Shown one piece after another: positions 9,215 to 18,080 of a stretch of 64,000 bases of DNA. Numbering within the stretch: position 1 is the first letter of the stretch; the number at the start of each line of letters is the position of its first letter. The notes beneath the pieces were generated by a model. The model was not told the origin of the DNA. It saw nothing but the letters and a program-made list of their open reading frames with translations, and did no database searches. Location of the stretch: positions 1,364,001-1,428,000 of the forward strand of contig NZ_CP060040.1 of the NCBI RefSeq assembly GCF_014211915.1, in the 5' to 3' direction. Both the position numbers and the translations under genes were made by a program. Source of the DNA: Burkholderia cenocepacia (GTDB lineage: Bacteria; Pseudomonadota; Gammaproteobacteria; Burkholderiales; Burkholderiaceae).

Positions 9215-10768
9215 ATGCGCAATCTTTCCCTGAATCAGAAACTCGCCTCGATGATCGTCATCCTGTGGCTCGGCCTGCTCGTGATCGCCGGGCTCGGCGC
9301 ATGGCAGACCCGCGCGTCGATGATCGCGGACCGCCGCGACCAGCTCGCATCGCTGGTCGCGCAGGCCGCGAGCGTGACCGATCACTACTACAAGCTGTCG
9401 CAGCAGAATGTGATGCCGGAAGCCGACGCGAAGCAGAAGGCGATCGAGGCGATCGCCGCGATGCGGCACGGCGCCGACGGCTATATCTCGATCAACGATT
9501 CGAAACCGGTGATCGTGATGCATCCGATCAAGGCCGAGCTCAACGGCAAGGACGTGTCGAACTTCACCGATCCGAACGGCAAGCACCTGTTCGTCGAGAT
9601 CGTGAAGGCCGGCAACGCGGAAGGCGGCAAGGGCTTCGTCGAATATCTGTGGCCGAAGCCGGGCGCGGACAAGCCGCAGGAGAAAACCAGCGCCGTGCAG
9701 CGCTTCGCGCCGTGGGACTGGTACCTGGTGACCGGCATGTACATGAACGACGTGCGCTCGGCGGTGCTCGCGAGCATCGGCCGCTGGCTGGCGATGACGG
9801 CCGTGCTCGGCGCGATCGCGACGGCCGTGATGGTGCTGGTGCTGAAAAGCGTGCGCGCGAGCCTCGGCGGCGAACTCGAAGCGGCGCTCGACGCCGCGCA
9901 GCGCATCGCGCAGGGCGACCTGACCGCGCGCGTGACCGTGAAGCACGACGATCGCGGCAGCCTGCTGCATGCGCTGCACACGATGCAAGGCGGGCTGATC
10001 GACATGGTGTCGCGCGTCCGGATGGGCACCGAGAACATCAACGTGGGCGCGAGCGAAATCGCATCCGGCAACACGGACCTGTCGCAGCGCACCGAGGAAC
10101 AGGCGGCCGCGCTCGTGCAAACCGCGTCGAGCATGGACGAGATGACCGCGAACGTGAAGCAGAACGCGGACAGCGCCGCGCAGGCCGCGTCGCTCGCCGG
10201 CCAGGCCGCGCAGGTCGCGACGCGCGGCAGCGAAGTGGTCGACGACGTCGTGCGCACGATGAACGAGATCACCGACCGCTCGCACAAGATCGGCGACATC
10301 ATCGGCGTGATCGACGGGATCGCGTTCCAGACCAACATCCTCGCGCTGAACGCGGCCGTGGAAGCGGCCCGCGCGGGCGAACAGGGCCGCGGCTTCGCGG
10401 TGGTCGCGGCCGAAGTGCGATCGCTCGCGCAACGCTCGGCGACGGCGGCCAAGGAGATCAAGTCGCTGATCGTGTCGTCGAACGAGACGGTCCAGCACGG
10501 CGCGACGCTCGTCACGCATGCAGGCGAGACGATGGCCGAGATCGTGCAGTCGGTGCGGCGCGTGAACGAGATCCTCGACGAAATCAGCCACGCATCCCGC
10601 GAACAGAGCGCCGGGATCGAGCAGGTCAACCGCGCGGTGGGCGAGATGGACCAGGTCACGCAGCAGAACGCGGCGCTCGTCGAACAGGCCGCGGCAGCCG
10701 CGCATTCGCTGCGCGATCAGGCCGAGGCGCTGCGCGACGCGGTGACGCGGTTCGCGTTGCCGGCCTGA
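9215..10768 (+). CDS. methyl-accepting chemotaxis protein with sCache-type sensor
   Basis: Transmembrane chemoreceptor, 517 residues. TM1 is about residues 8-30 ([18 protein letters not shown]). A periplasmic domain follows (about 35-185) with [17 protein letters not shown] and [12 protein letters not shown], characteristic of single Cache_2 domains. TM2 is about 190-215, then HAMP and the MA signalling domain; the highly conserved hairpin tip is [20 protein letters not shown]. The start [10 protein letters not shown] at 9215 places TM1 normally; an upstream ATG adds 24 residues of non-membrane sequence and is rejected. No C-terminal CheR/CheB docking pentapeptide is visible. Ligand unknown; sCache_2 receptors often bind small organic acids. 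Confidence 0.93.
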   Translation: MRNLSLNQKLASMIVILWLGLLVIAGLGAWQTRASMIADRRDQLASLVAQAASVTDHYYKLSQQNVMPEADAKQKAIEAIAAMRHGADGYISINDSKPVIVMHPIKAELNGKDVSNFTDPNGKHLFVEIVKAGNAEGGKGFVEYLWPKPGADKPQEKTSAVQRFAPWDWYLVTGMYMNDVRSAVLASIGRWLAMTAVLGAIATAVMVLVLKSVRASLGGELEAALDAAQRIAQGDLTARVTVKHDDRGSLLHALHTMQGGLIDMVSRVRMGTENINVGASEIASGNTDLSQRTEEQAAALVQTASSMDEMTANVKQNADSAAQAASLAGQAAQVATRGSEVVDDVVRTMNEITDRSHKIGDIIGVIDGIAFQTNILALNAAVEAARAGEQGRGFAVVAAEVRSLAQRSATAAKEIKSLIVSSNETVQHGATLVTHAGETMAEIVQSVRRVNEILDEISHASREQSAGIEQVNRAVGEMDQVTQQNAALVEQAAAAAHSLRDQAEALRDAVTRFALPA

Positions 10769-10800
10769 CGGCGCCCCGCCGCTCACGCCGCCCCGCCCAG

Positions 10801-10851
10801 CCCTCACACCGCCGGGCCCCTCACACCGCCCGGCCCCTCACACCGCGCTGC
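10801..10851. repeat. three tandem 17-bp repeats
   Basis: Three near-identical 17-bp units beginning CCCTCACACCGC (10801, 10818, 10835) lie between the convergent ends of the chemoreceptor and response-regulator genes. The last unit contains the stop codon and last codons of the response regulator. Probably a slippage-prone mini-repeat. Confidence 0.7.
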
Positions 10852-11515
10852 CCGCCCGCAGCGCGGCCTCCCCGCTCCCGAGCCCCAGCCCGGCCGCGCG
10901 CTGAATCAGCTCGACGTCGTTGTTCGCGCCGAGCTTCTTCATCGCGCTGATCTTCTGCGCGCTGACCGTCTGCTTGCCCTTGCTCAGGCGCTGTGCGATC
11001 GTCTTGATCGGCACGCCCGACAGATACAGTCGAATCACCTCGATCTCGCGCGCCGACAGCTTCACGGGCGGGTCGCCGCGCGTGCCGAGCGCATCGACCG
11101 CGCGCCGGACGGACGGCGACAGATAGGCGCCGCCGCTGTAACTCGAATGGATCGCCGTGACGATGTGGCCGACCTCGTCGAGCTTGCTGACGACGCTCAC
11201 GTGGCCAATCCCCAGGATCGAGCGGAAGATCAGCGGATTCTCGTTGGCGACCAGCGCGACGATCCCGACGTTCGGCCGCATGCGGCGCAGCCAGTCGAAC
11301 AGCGCGAGGCCGTCCATCTGCTCGTCGCCGGGAATCGCATAGTCGACCAGCACGACGTCGCAGTCGACGCCGCCGAGCGACGCGACCAGTTCGGCCGCGC
11401 TCCGGTAGACCGCGACGAGCTCGATCGCGCAGGTGCTGCCTGCGATCTGCTCGATGCCGGCCAGCGTCAACGGCCAGTCGTACGCGACGACGATGCGAAC
11501 ATTGAATTTCCTCAT
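10838..11515 (-). CDS. NarL/RcsB-type response regulator
   Basis: 225-residue two-component response regulator. The receiver domain (about 1-125) starts KFNVRIVVAYDWPLTLAGIE, aligning with RcsB-like receivers (acidic pocket changed to AYD), with phospho-acceptor Asp in VVLVDYAIPG. A LuxR-type HTH follows (about 155-210): LSAREIEVIRLYLSGVPIKTIAQRL, then the recognition segment KGKQTVSAQKISAMKKLGA, which resembles RcsB more than NarL. An in-frame ATG 11 codons upstream is possible, but MRKFNV fits the family start better. No histidine kinase gene is adjacent, so this is an orphan regulator. A perfect hairpin/operator lies 66-95 bp upstream of the start. Confidence 0.88.
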   Translation of the reverse strand: MRKFNVRIVVAYDWPLTLAGIEQIAGSTCAIELVAVYRSAAELVASLGGVDCDVVLVDYAIPGDEQMDGLALFDWLRRMRPNVGIVALVANENPLIFRSILGIGHVSVVSKLDEVGHIVTAIHSSYSGGAYLSPSVRRAVDALGTRGDPPVKLSAREIEVIRLYLSGVPIKTIAQRLSKGKQTVSAQKISAMKKLGANNDVELIQRAAGLGLGSGEAALRAGSAV

Positions 11516-11580
11516 GCGCAGTTCCTGGTAATTCACCGGCCGCGCCACGCGAAAGGTGTCGGCCGGTTGGGCGTTGAAAG

Positions 11581-11610
11581 GACGTTCAGGCTACTTTTAG
11601 CCTGAACGTC
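11581..11610. promoter_or_regulatory. perfect 13-bp inverted repeat with 4-nt loop
   Basis: GACGTTCAGGCTA (11581-11593) and its exact reverse complement TAGCCTGAACGTC (11598-11610) flank the loop CTTT. It lies upstream of the response-regulator gene and there is no T run. Nothing ends here that needs terminating, so an operator for a dimeric regulator or a structured RNA leader is more likely. Confidence 0.65.
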
Positions 11611-11890
11611 GATTCTATGAACGTACGCAAGGACGCGATATCGGACGGCGTACGAATTGGCCGCCGCAGACGTAATACGGGTTTGATATTTGCACCGGTC
11701 CGACGCCCGGCGGCCGGCGGTCGATTGCAGCGGCATCGGCCCGACGGCCAGGGTCGCGCGCCGCGCGGCCGGTCAGCAGGTAAAATTGCGCCTTTGCATG
11801 CCACCCCGGCCCGCCGGCGGCGAGCGACGCGCCGCTGCCGGCCGCGCGCCCCGCCCGTTCGCCGGCTTGCCCGTACCGCCCGCTTTCCTC

Positions 11891-12382
11891 ATGACCGATT
11901 CCGACCTGCAATCCGACGACACCTCCATCCACGAAGACGGCCTCTGGCGCGACAACGGCTGGACGGCCCGCATCATCAAGAACGAAGACGACGACGGCTG
12001 GGCCGTCGAGATGGTCAAGGACGGCGAGTCCGAGCCCGCGCTCGTCGGGCCGTGGACCATGGGCCGCGACAAGAAGAACCCGAAGCCGATGGACGCGAAC
12101 GCGTTCCGCACGCTCGTGAAAACCGCGACCGAAGTGCTGATGCGGCACGAACAGCAGCGGCGCGCGCTGCTGCACAAGGAAGTGACGGTGCAGGACGAAG
12201 CCGGGCAGGATGTGTCGGTGACGCTCGACATCGTGCCGGACGAGTTCGAGCCGTATGCGCAGCTCAAGGCATTCGATCCGTATGGCGAGCTGCTGGCCGA
12301 CGCGAAGGTGTCGGCCGGGTTCAAGCTCAACAAGGCCAGCGCCGAACGCTGGGTCGCCTCGGGCTTCGACCGGCCTGCCTGA
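11891..12382 (+). CDS. conserved hypothetical acidic protein
   Basis: 163-residue cytoplasmic protein with no signal peptide or membrane segment. I do not recognise a named domain. The N-terminus is acidic (TDSDLQSDDTSIHEDG), followed by GWTARIIKNEDDDGWAVEMVKDGESEPALVGPWTMGRDKKNPKPMD, which looks like a small beta-rich fold, and a helical segment (RTLVKTATEVLMRHEQQRRALLHKE). Codon use fits the genome, and the ORF is convergent with the zinc-ribbon gene, 25 bp apart. Real gene likely; function unknown. Confidence 0.75.
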   Translation: MTDSDLQSDDTSIHEDGLWRDNGWTARIIKNEDDDGWAVEMVKDGESEPALVGPWTMGRDKKNPKPMDANAFRTLVKTATEVLMRHEQQRRALLHKEVTVQDEAGQDVSVTLDIVPDEFEPYAQLKAFDPYGELLADAKVSAGFKLNKASAERWVASGFDRPA

Positions 12383-12407
12383 ACCCGCACGGCGCGCCGA
12401 AGCGCGA

Positions 12408-12914
12408 TCAGGCGCCGGCGCCGCGCTCCGCGCGCGCGAGCCGGCGTGCGGCCAGCTTGCGCCGCACGAGCTCCTCGAACTGCTGCGTCGCAACCTCCGG
12501 GTCGCGCGCGGCGAGGCCCAGCAGGTTGCGCGCGAGCTGGATCGGCGTCAGCACGATGCCCCACGGCAGCCCCCACCAGCCGAGCGTGGCCGATGCGAGC
12601 AGCGCGAGCGCCTGCTTCCTGCGCCCGCAGCGACGGCAGCACACGTGGCGCCGCGTGGCCCAGCGCGTGACGAACAGGAGCGACACGACGCGATGCGACG
12701 CGTGAACGTCGACCGGCCGCCCTTCTCGCAGGCAGATCGGGCATGGCCCGTAGCGCCAGTCGTCGACGTACTGCCGGACCTTCGCGTCGGGCACCCGTTC
12801 GGCCTCGACGACGACCGGATGCGCGTGCGCGCATGCCGGGCCGCAATAGCGGCGCCCGTCGATCGACTGCCCGCCGAGCAGGAACGTCCTGCCGCAGTGA
12901 CTGCACTCTGCCAC
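12408..12914 (-). CDS. zinc-ribbon protein with hydrophobic segment, function unknown
   Basis: 168 residues with three cysteine pairs: MAECSHCGRTF with YCGPAC (one zinc knuckle), GPCPICL, and CCRRCGRRK. A hydrophobic stretch follows (ALALLASATLGWWGLPWGIVLTPIQLARNLLGL), then a charged C-terminal tail. The layout suggests a membrane-anchored zinc-ribbon protein. I cannot assign a function. The gene starts 130 bp downstream of the sigma-54 activator gene in the same direction. Confidence 0.75.
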   Translation of the reverse strand: MAECSHCGRTFLLGGQSIDGRRYCGPACAHAHPVVVEAERVPDAKVRQYVDDWRYGPCPICLREGRPVDVHASHRVVSLLFVTRWATRRHVCCRRCGRRKQALALLASATLGWWGLPWGIVLTPIQLARNLLGLAARDPEVATQQFEELVRRKLAARRLARAERGAGA

Positions 12915-13044
12915 GATGACCTCGGATGAACGTGATGCGCCGCGTGCCGGTCGCGCGCACCTCGATGCGCGCGTGCCGGCCGGGCCATTTCATGTTTTAA
13001 CGGCCGCCGCCGCGAGGTCTTGAGCGGTCGCGCGCCATGGCGCG

Positions 13045-14466
13045 TCAGCTGTGCAGCCCGTGCGCGATCATCAGACGGTACAGCGTCGCGCGCGAGATGC
13101 CGAGCTCCGCCGCGACGTCCGCATGCTGGTGGCGGTGACGCAGCAGCGTTTCCTCGATCGCGTGCCGCTCGGCCTGCCGGCGCGCCTGCGCGAGCGTCGG
13201 CGGCCGCAGCGACGTGTACGGACGCAATTCGAGATCGGCGGCCGAGATCAGCGGGCCGTTCGTCATCACGACCGCGAAGCGGATCCGGTTGATCAGCTCG
13301 CGCACGTTGCCGGGCCACGGATAGTTGTGGATCGCCTCGATCGCGCACGGCGTGAAGCCGCGAATCCGGTACGAGCCGTCGTCGCGATAGCGCCGCAGCA
13401 CGTCGTCGGCGAGCAGCATGATGTCGCGGCCGCGCATGCGCAGCGGCGGCTCGTCGATCCGCAGCACGCACAGGCGGTAATACAGGTCGGCGCGGAATCG
13501 CCCGGCCTGCATCGCGGCCTCGAGATCGACGTGGGTCGCCGACACGATCCGCACGTCGACCGGAATCGACGCATGCCCGCCGAGCCGCTCGATCTTGCCT
13601 TCCTGCAGGAACCGCAGCAGGCTCGCCTGGCTCTCGAACGGCATGTCGCCGATTTCGTCGAGAAACAGCGTGCCGCCGTGCGCGGCCTCGATGCGGCCGA
13701 TCTTGCGCTGGTGCGCGCCGGTGAACGCGCCGCGCTCGTGGCCGAACAGTTCGGCCTGCAGCAGCGTCGTCGGGATGGCCGCGCAGTTCACGGCGACGAA
13801 CGGTGCGTCGGCACGCGACGACTGCCGATGGATCGCCGCCGCCGTCAGTTCCTTGCCGGTGCCGGATTCGCCGGCGATGAACACGGTCGCCTCGGTGTTC
13901 GCGACCTTGCGGATCGTCGCGAACAGCCGGCGCATCGCGCCGCACGCGCCGATCATCGCGCCGCCGGGCGGCGGCGCCTCCGCGGCCGGGTCGCCGTCCG
14001 CGAGCTTCAGCATCCCGTACGCATGGCCGACGAGATAGCCGATCGTCGTGTAGGCCCCCGCATTTCGCACGTAGTCGAAGCAGCAGTGGCGGATCAGGCG
14101 CGCGATCGTGATGTTGCGCAGCTGCTCGCCGTCGGCGAGGGCGACCCAGCCGACCCGCGGGTCACGCAGCAGTGCCTCGAACGACGCGACGTCCGGCGAC
14201 GCGAAGCTGTCGAAATCGACGATGCCCGCATGCGGACGGTTCGCCTTGACGAGATTCAGCGCGTCCGCGACGGTTTTGGCGCGCCATACGTCCCAGCCGC
14301 GCGACGCGAGCACATCGACGAGCGCGGCATCGTGTTGCTGCGACAGGTAGACGAGCGGCCGCGACGGCGCGACGGGATTGTGCCGGACCGCGATGAACGG
14401 CAGCGCGCTCACCAGCCGTTCGACATCCCGCGGGCCCGACATGCTCAGCTGACAGCAATGGTTCAC
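13045..14466 (-). CDS. VpsR-like sigma-54-dependent activator
   Basis: 473-residue enhancer-binding protein. The N-terminal 1-160 is a receiver-like domain (VYLSQQHDAALVDVLASRGWDVW, then GIVDFDSF), like the non-classical receiver of VpsR-type regulators. The AAA+ domain (about 170-400) has Walker A GESGTGKE, the sigma-54-contacting GAFTGA loop, Walker B GTLFLDEIGDMP and the sensor region PWPGNVREL. The Fis-type HTH at the C-terminus is DVAAELGISRATLYRLMIAHG. In Vibrio and Burkholderia such regulators control exopolysaccharide or biofilm genes, often with c-di-GMP. Here it is the last gene of a cluster of exported low-complexity proteins, its likely targets. I found no convincing -24/-12 promoter upstream of them. 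Confidence 0.92.
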   Translation of the reverse strand: MNHCCQLSMSGPRDVERLVSALPFIAVRHNPVAPSRPLVYLSQQHDAALVDVLASRGWDVWRAKTVADALNLVKANRPHAGIVDFDSFASPDVASFEALLRDPRVGWVALADGEQLRNITIARLIRHCCFDYVRNAGAYTTIGYLVGHAYGMLKLADGDPAAEAPPPGGAMIGACGAMRRLFATIRKVANTEATVFIAGESGTGKELTAAAIHRQSSRADAPFVAVNCAAIPTTLLQAELFGHERGAFTGAHQRKIGRIEAAHGGTLFLDEIGDMPFESQASLLRFLQEGKIERLGGHASIPVDVRIVSATHVDLEAAMQAGRFRADLYYRLCVLRIDEPPLRMRGRDIMLLADDVLRRYRDDGSYRIRGFTPCAIEAIHNYPWPGNVRELINRIRFAVVMTNGPLISAADLELRPYTSLRPPTLAQARRQAERHAIEETLLRHRHQHADVAAELGISRATLYRLMIAHGLHS

Positions 14467-14577
14467 GATCGCCTCGCCGCATAAGGGTATGTATCGGAGC
14501 GGCCGTTGCCCGATCGCGTGCGGCGGGGCCCGTGGTCCCGCGGCGCGGCGCCGCTCCGTCCTCGAATCGATACCGCG

Positions 14578-15162
14578 TCATCGGCAGAACACGACGCGCT
14601 GCGTGTAGATCTGCGGCTCGACGACAGGCTTCGTCGAGCCGTTGAGATCGTCGCGATAGGCGCGGTAGGTCTTGCCGTTCACCGTCACGTCCGACGCGCG
14701 GGCAGTCTCGATCCGGTCGAGCCCGGCGTGCCGCCATTCGTTCACCCGGTCCGCCGCCGTGACGCTCGACTCGCCCGCGATCTGCTGCGTGATCGCGCTG
14801 CCGTCGCTCCACGGCTGCGTCTGCATGTCCTCGGTGTGCTGCATCGCGCCGACCGTCTTGCCGGTCGACTTCGGCCCGTTCTGCGCGTCGAACGGCGCAC
14901 CGCGGCCGTACACCGGCGATTGCCACGACGGCGCGTGACCCGCTTCCGGCATCATGTAGATCATCTGCGGATCGCCGATCATCATCATTGGCGCGCATGC
15001 CGTGTTGTCGGGACGGCCGAGCGTCGACAGCGCCTGCTGGACGCTCGCGGCATTCGCGAGGGTCTGCTCGCTCAGGATGACGAAGACCGCGGGATTCTGG
15101 AAAACCGATTGCGCAGCGGCCTGCACGCTGGCCAGCCACAAAGCGATCAAAAAGATCCTCAT
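14578..15162 (-). CDS. exported protein of unknown function, EBP-linked cluster
   Basis: 194 residues with a short Sec signal peptide (MRIFLIALWLASVQAAAQ, cleavage after AAAQ). The mature part has a VFVILSEQTLANAASVQQAL segment, a Met-rich stretch (MMMIGDPQMIYMMPEAG), a Gln/Ser/Asp-rich middle, and a tail KTYRAYRDDLNGS...YTQRVVFCR. Two cysteines (TACAP and the penultimate residue) could pair. Strong ribosome site GGAGG upstream of the ATG. It lies between the activator (111 bp) and the 551-residue exported protein. I recognise no family; an assembly or accessory role for the exported proteins is inference only. Confidence 0.75.
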   Translation of the reverse strand: MRIFLIALWLASVQAAAQSVFQNPAVFVILSEQTLANAASVQQALSTLGRPDNTACAPMMMIGDPQMIYMMPEAGHAPSWQSPVYGRGAPFDAQNGPKSTGKTVGAMQHTEDMQTQPWSDGSAITQQIAGESSVTAADRVNEWRHAGLDRIETARASDVTVNGKTYRAYRDDLNGSTKPVVEPQIYTQRVVFCR

Positions 15163-15317
15163 GATTGAGGCCTCCTTGCATCCTCGTCACGCAAAAAGAG
15201 GTGTTGACCTCGGGGATGGGAGCAACACCCGTCAAACCGGAAAAGACTGTCGGGCATCGGGCCGAACGTCTGCCGTGCGACCCGCGCGCCGGTCGCACGG
15301 CAAACCGGCCCACATGC

Positions 15318-16973
15318 CTACGACGAGGTACTCGTCGAGATGACGGTCGGCGCCGGCGCGACCGGTGCAGCCGGTGCGGCCTGCCGGTCGACCGTGGCCG
15401 GCGGCAACGCTTGCGCCGGATCGGTCAGCGCAGGCATGCCGGCGGCTTGTGCAGCCGCGGTGCCAGCCGATTCGACCGCGTCCGGAACTTTCGCGTCCGC
15501 TGCCGGCATGTCGGCAGGCGCAGCGGCGACGACAGGCTGCGGGGCCGCCGGTGCAGGCGCTTCGGCGGTTGCCTGCGGCGCCGGCTCGGCCGCCTTCGCA
15601 TCGGCGGCAGGCGCCGCGACGGCGGCTGCCGCCGGCATCGGTTCGGCAACCGGCTCGCCGGCGGCCTGGGCCGTGTCGGTCGCGGCCGGCATCGGCTCCG
15701 GCGCCTTGTCGGCGACGGGCTGGGCAGGCTCGGGAGCCTTGTCCGCGATGGCCGGAGCAGGCTCGGGCGTCTTGTCGGCAACCGCCGGAGCAGCCTCGGG
15801 AGCTTTGTCGGCGACCGCCGGGGCGGGCTCGGGGGCTTTGTCGGCGACCGGCTGCACGGGCTCCGCTGCCTTCGTATCGGCGACCGCTGCGGCAGGTGCC
15901 GGCGCTGCCTTGTCAGCCACGGCCGGCGCGGCGATGACGGCTGCAGCCGGCACGGCTGCCATTGCGGCCGCCGGTACGACCGAGGCTGCGGGTGCGGCAG
16001 CGACAGCAGGCGCGGCAGCAGCAGCCGGCGCCGCGGCGACCGGAACCGCGGCGGCAACCGTCGGCACTGCAACGGCCGGAGCAGCCGCGGCAACGGCGGG
16101 CGTCGCGACGGCCGGCGCGGCGGCGACAGGCGCGAGCGCCGGCACCGGGACCGGCACCGAAACGGGCGCGGCGCGCATCGAAGCCGTCTCGATCGGGCGC
16201 GTCGCTGCGGGCGCCGGTGCGGCCGAGCCGAGCGGCGGCAGGCCCATCCGGTCGCGCACGATCGGATCGCGATACTTCACGTCGTCCGCGACGGTCGCTT
16301 CGACGCTGGGCGCCACGTTCGAACGGGCGAGCGGCGCGGTCGTGCCCGGGCACAGGTGCCCGGTCGCTTCCACCGCGCGCCGGTTCGCGTCGCTCTGGCA
16401 CAGCAGCGCGAGCGCCACGTCGGTCAGGCCCATCGCACGGAATTCACGCGCATCGAGACGCCGCACGCAGGCCTGGTCGACCAGCGTCGTGCCGCCCGTC
16501 GCGCCGAACCCCGGGAACGACACGCCGACGCTCACCGAGCCCATGCAGGTATCGGACAGCGTGGTCGTGAGGCCCGGCGCCTGGATCGACGGGTTCGTCT
16601 TGATCGTCTGCGTCCCCGAGTAATTGACGTTTTCCGTCGCCTGGGTGTTGTACGGGCTCGAGCCTGGCGCGCCGGCCGCGAGCGTGTTCGTGCTCTGCGG
16701 CGTCACGTTGCCGCCGGTCGTGCTGGACGGCATCGTCACGTTGACGTTCACGCTCGAATTGCCGCTGCCGCGCACCCCGCTGCTGCTCGTGGCGTTGCCG
16801 CCGCGCGAGCTCGTGGTGTTCGTGTTCATGCTCGAGCCGCCACCCTGACTGATCGCCGTCGACGATGTCGACGACTGCGCGCTCGACGTCGAATCGGCGG
16901 TTTGCGCCTGGGCACCGATCGTGGTCATCGCGAACATCGCCGCACATGCCACCTTGATCCTGTTGCTGTTCAT
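15318..16973 (-). CDS. exported low-complexity protein with Ala/Pro repeats
   Basis: 551 residues. Signal peptide MNSNRIKVACAAMFAMTTIGAQAQ. Residues about 25-140 are Ser/Thr/Asn/Gly-rich. About 150-240 is a compact domain with four cysteines (DTCMGSVSVG, DQACVRR, LLCQSD, GHLCPGT) and SFPGFGATGGTTLVDQ, which looks like the conserved functional part. The C-terminal half is Ala/Pro-rich and contains tandem repeats of the type VADKAPEPAPA. The start at 16973 is chosen because the signal peptide begins there. This looks like a secreted or cell-envelope anchor whose repeat stalk spans the wall or periplasm; function unknown. Confidence 0.8.
   Translation of the reverse strand: MNSNRIKVACAAMFAMTTIGAQAQTADSTSSAQSSTSSTAISQGGGSSMNTNTTSSRGGNATSSSGVRGSGNSSVNVNVTMPSSTTGGNVTPQSTNTLAAGAPGSSPYNTQATENVNYSGTQTIKTNPSIQAPGLTTTLSDTCMGSVSVGVSFPGFGATGGTTLVDQACVRRLDAREFRAMGLTDVALALLCQSDANRRAVEATGHLCPGTTAPLARSNVAPSVEATVADDVKYRDPIVRDRMGLPPLGSAAPAPAATRPIETASMRAAPVSVPVPVPALAPVAAAPAVATPAVAAAAPAVAVPTVAAAVPVAAAPAAAAAPAVAAAPAASVVPAAAMAAVPAAAVIAAPAVADKAAPAPAAAVADTKAAEPVQPVADKAPEPAPAVADKAPEAAPAVADKTPEPAPAIADKAPEPAQPVADKAPEPMPAATDTAQAAGEPVAEPMPAAAAVAAPAADAKAAEPAPQATAEAPAPAAPQPVVAAAPADMPAADAKVPDAVESAGTAAAQAAGMPALTDPAQALPPATVDRQAAPAAPVAPAPTVISTSTSS
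15685..15865 (-). repeat. tandem 11-residue VADKAPEPAPA-type repeats
   Basis: Within the 551-residue exported protein, about five consecutive units of the form (V/I)ADK(A/T)PE(P/A)(A/M)(P/Q)(A/P) are encoded by near-repeated 33-bp units. Further degenerate copies lie on both sides. They give an extended, proline-rich stalk likely to vary in length between strains. Confidence 0.7.
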
Positions 16974-17017
16974 TTCACTCTCCGGACGAGGTTTGACCTC
17001 CGACCCAGGCAACCGTA

Positions 17018-17299
17018 CTAATTCCCCTGAATGCCTTCAGTTTTCGCTGCTTCCCCGAACTGCTTCCAGCCGCTGCCCAGCTGGGACCACGAGCCGGCCG
17101 ACATGCCCCGCCACTGCTGGGTGTCCGGTCCGCCGATGGCACTGCCCGACGAAAGCGTTTGTTGTTCTGACGGTTTGGTTGTCTGGTCAGGTTTGTTTGA
17201 CGTCTGCATAGTCGATTGCCCACCATCGGCAGCACGGTCAGCGCCATACGCCGTCAGAGACGCGAACATCAGAGCGGCGGCAATCAGGTTCTGCTTCAT
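17018..17299 (-). CDS. small exported protein, EBP-linked cluster
   Basis: 93 residues with a clear signal peptide (MKQNLIAAALMFASLTAYGAD, cleavage after YGA). The mature part is about 73 residues, polar, rich in Gln/Ser/Gly/Thr and without cysteine, ending GSWSQLGSGWKQFGEAAKTEGIQGN. The Trp/Gly/Gln-spaced C-terminus resembles subunits that polymerise, but I see no curli or Fap repeat. Good ribosome site (AAGGAG). Lies 44 bp upstream of the 551-residue protein gene, so probably co-transcribed. Confidence 0.75.
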   Translation of the reverse strand: MKQNLIAAALMFASLTAYGADRAADGGQSTMQTSNKPDQTTKPSEQQTLSSGSAIGGPDTQQWRGMSAGSWSQLGSGWKQFGEAAKTEGIQGN

Positions 17300-17378
17300 G
17301 CCAACTCCTTACGTGACAACGATGCGGAAAAGAGACCAGCGTCGCTGGGAAACTGGAAACTGGTCCCCCCACACCTGA

Positions 17379-17969
17379 CTAATGACTGCTCCCGGTCGCG
17401 CTCGAGTCGCCCTGGCTTCCGCCCGATGCGGACGGCGAACCGGCCGGACCGGTACTCCACACGGTCGACGCGTTGTAGTGATTCGAGCCGGTGATCGCGC
17501 CCGACCCGCCACTGCCCGTCCATCCCACGGCACCCGCGTTGGCATTGCCGTGGTCGTTCGCGCCCGTGGCCGTGTAGTGGTTCGCGCCGAGTACGATCGT
17601 GGCGGTCACCCCTCCCGAAAGCGCATTCGCGTTTTCGTTCGTGCTGCCGTTTCCAGCAAACGAGCCCGCGGCACCGATACCGCCGCCTGCCGCGAACGCG
17701 CCCCCGTTCGTGCCCGAGCCGCTGGCCGTCGAAGTCGAGTTGTGGTAAGCGGACGCCGTGCCGGCGGAGCCGGCGGGTGTCACGGTACTGCCTGCATTCG
17801 CGCCGGCCGTCGAAGTCGAATTGCTGGTATAGCTGCCGGAGCCGACCAGCACCGAACCGGAAACACCCGCCGCAACGGATTGCGTCTGGTTGGTCGTGGA
17901 CGATCCGGCCGCCAACGCAGCGGACGAAATGACGGTGAGCGCTGTCGCTAACATGACTTTGGCTTTCAT
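17379..17969 (-). CDS. exported Ser/Gly/Ala/Asn-rich protein, possible fibre subunit
   Basis: 196 residues. Signal peptide MKAKVMLATALTVISSAALA, then about 175 residues made almost only of Gly, Ser, Ala, Thr and Asn with regularly placed aromatic residues: GSGSYTSNSTSTAG, SAYHNSTSTASG, ANHYTATGAND, SNHYNASTVWS. It also has GNANAGAVGWTG, a motif shared with the 107-residue neighbour. No cysteine, almost no charge. Such composition is typical of secreted polymers, spidroin-like or amyloid-like subunits. The spacing does not match curli (SxxxxxQxGxGN) or Fap repeats as I know them. Start chosen at the signal peptide Met. Confidence 0.8.
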   Translation of the reverse strand: MKAKVMLATALTVISSAALAAGSSTTNQTQSVAAGVSGSVLVGSGSYTSNSTSTAGANAGSTVTPAGSAGTASAYHNSTSTASGSGTNGGAFAAGGGIGAAGSFAGNGSTNENANALSGGVTATIVLGANHYTATGANDHGNANAGAVGWTGSGGSGAITGSNHYNASTVWSTGPAGSPSASGGSQGDSSATGSSH

Positions 17970-18080
17970 AGCAATTCCTTGCTGTGAGGAAGTTCGACGG
18001 TGGCGGAGCCGGGCCTGCCCTTGCGGGACAAGACCCGGCATCCGTACCGCCAGCCAATGACGAACGCTACGCGTCGCGGC

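Noticed and set aside
9113..10807. Minus-strand frame opposite the chemoreceptor
   Set aside because: His/Arg/Ala shadow; the plus frame has complete sCache, HAMP and MA domains.
15165..17021. Long plus-strand frame with Gly/Arg/Arg-Cys repeats opposite the 551-residue exported protein
   Set aside because: Composition is the complement of Ala/Pro/Ser codons. The minus frame has a signal peptide, conserved cysteines and a co-directional operon.
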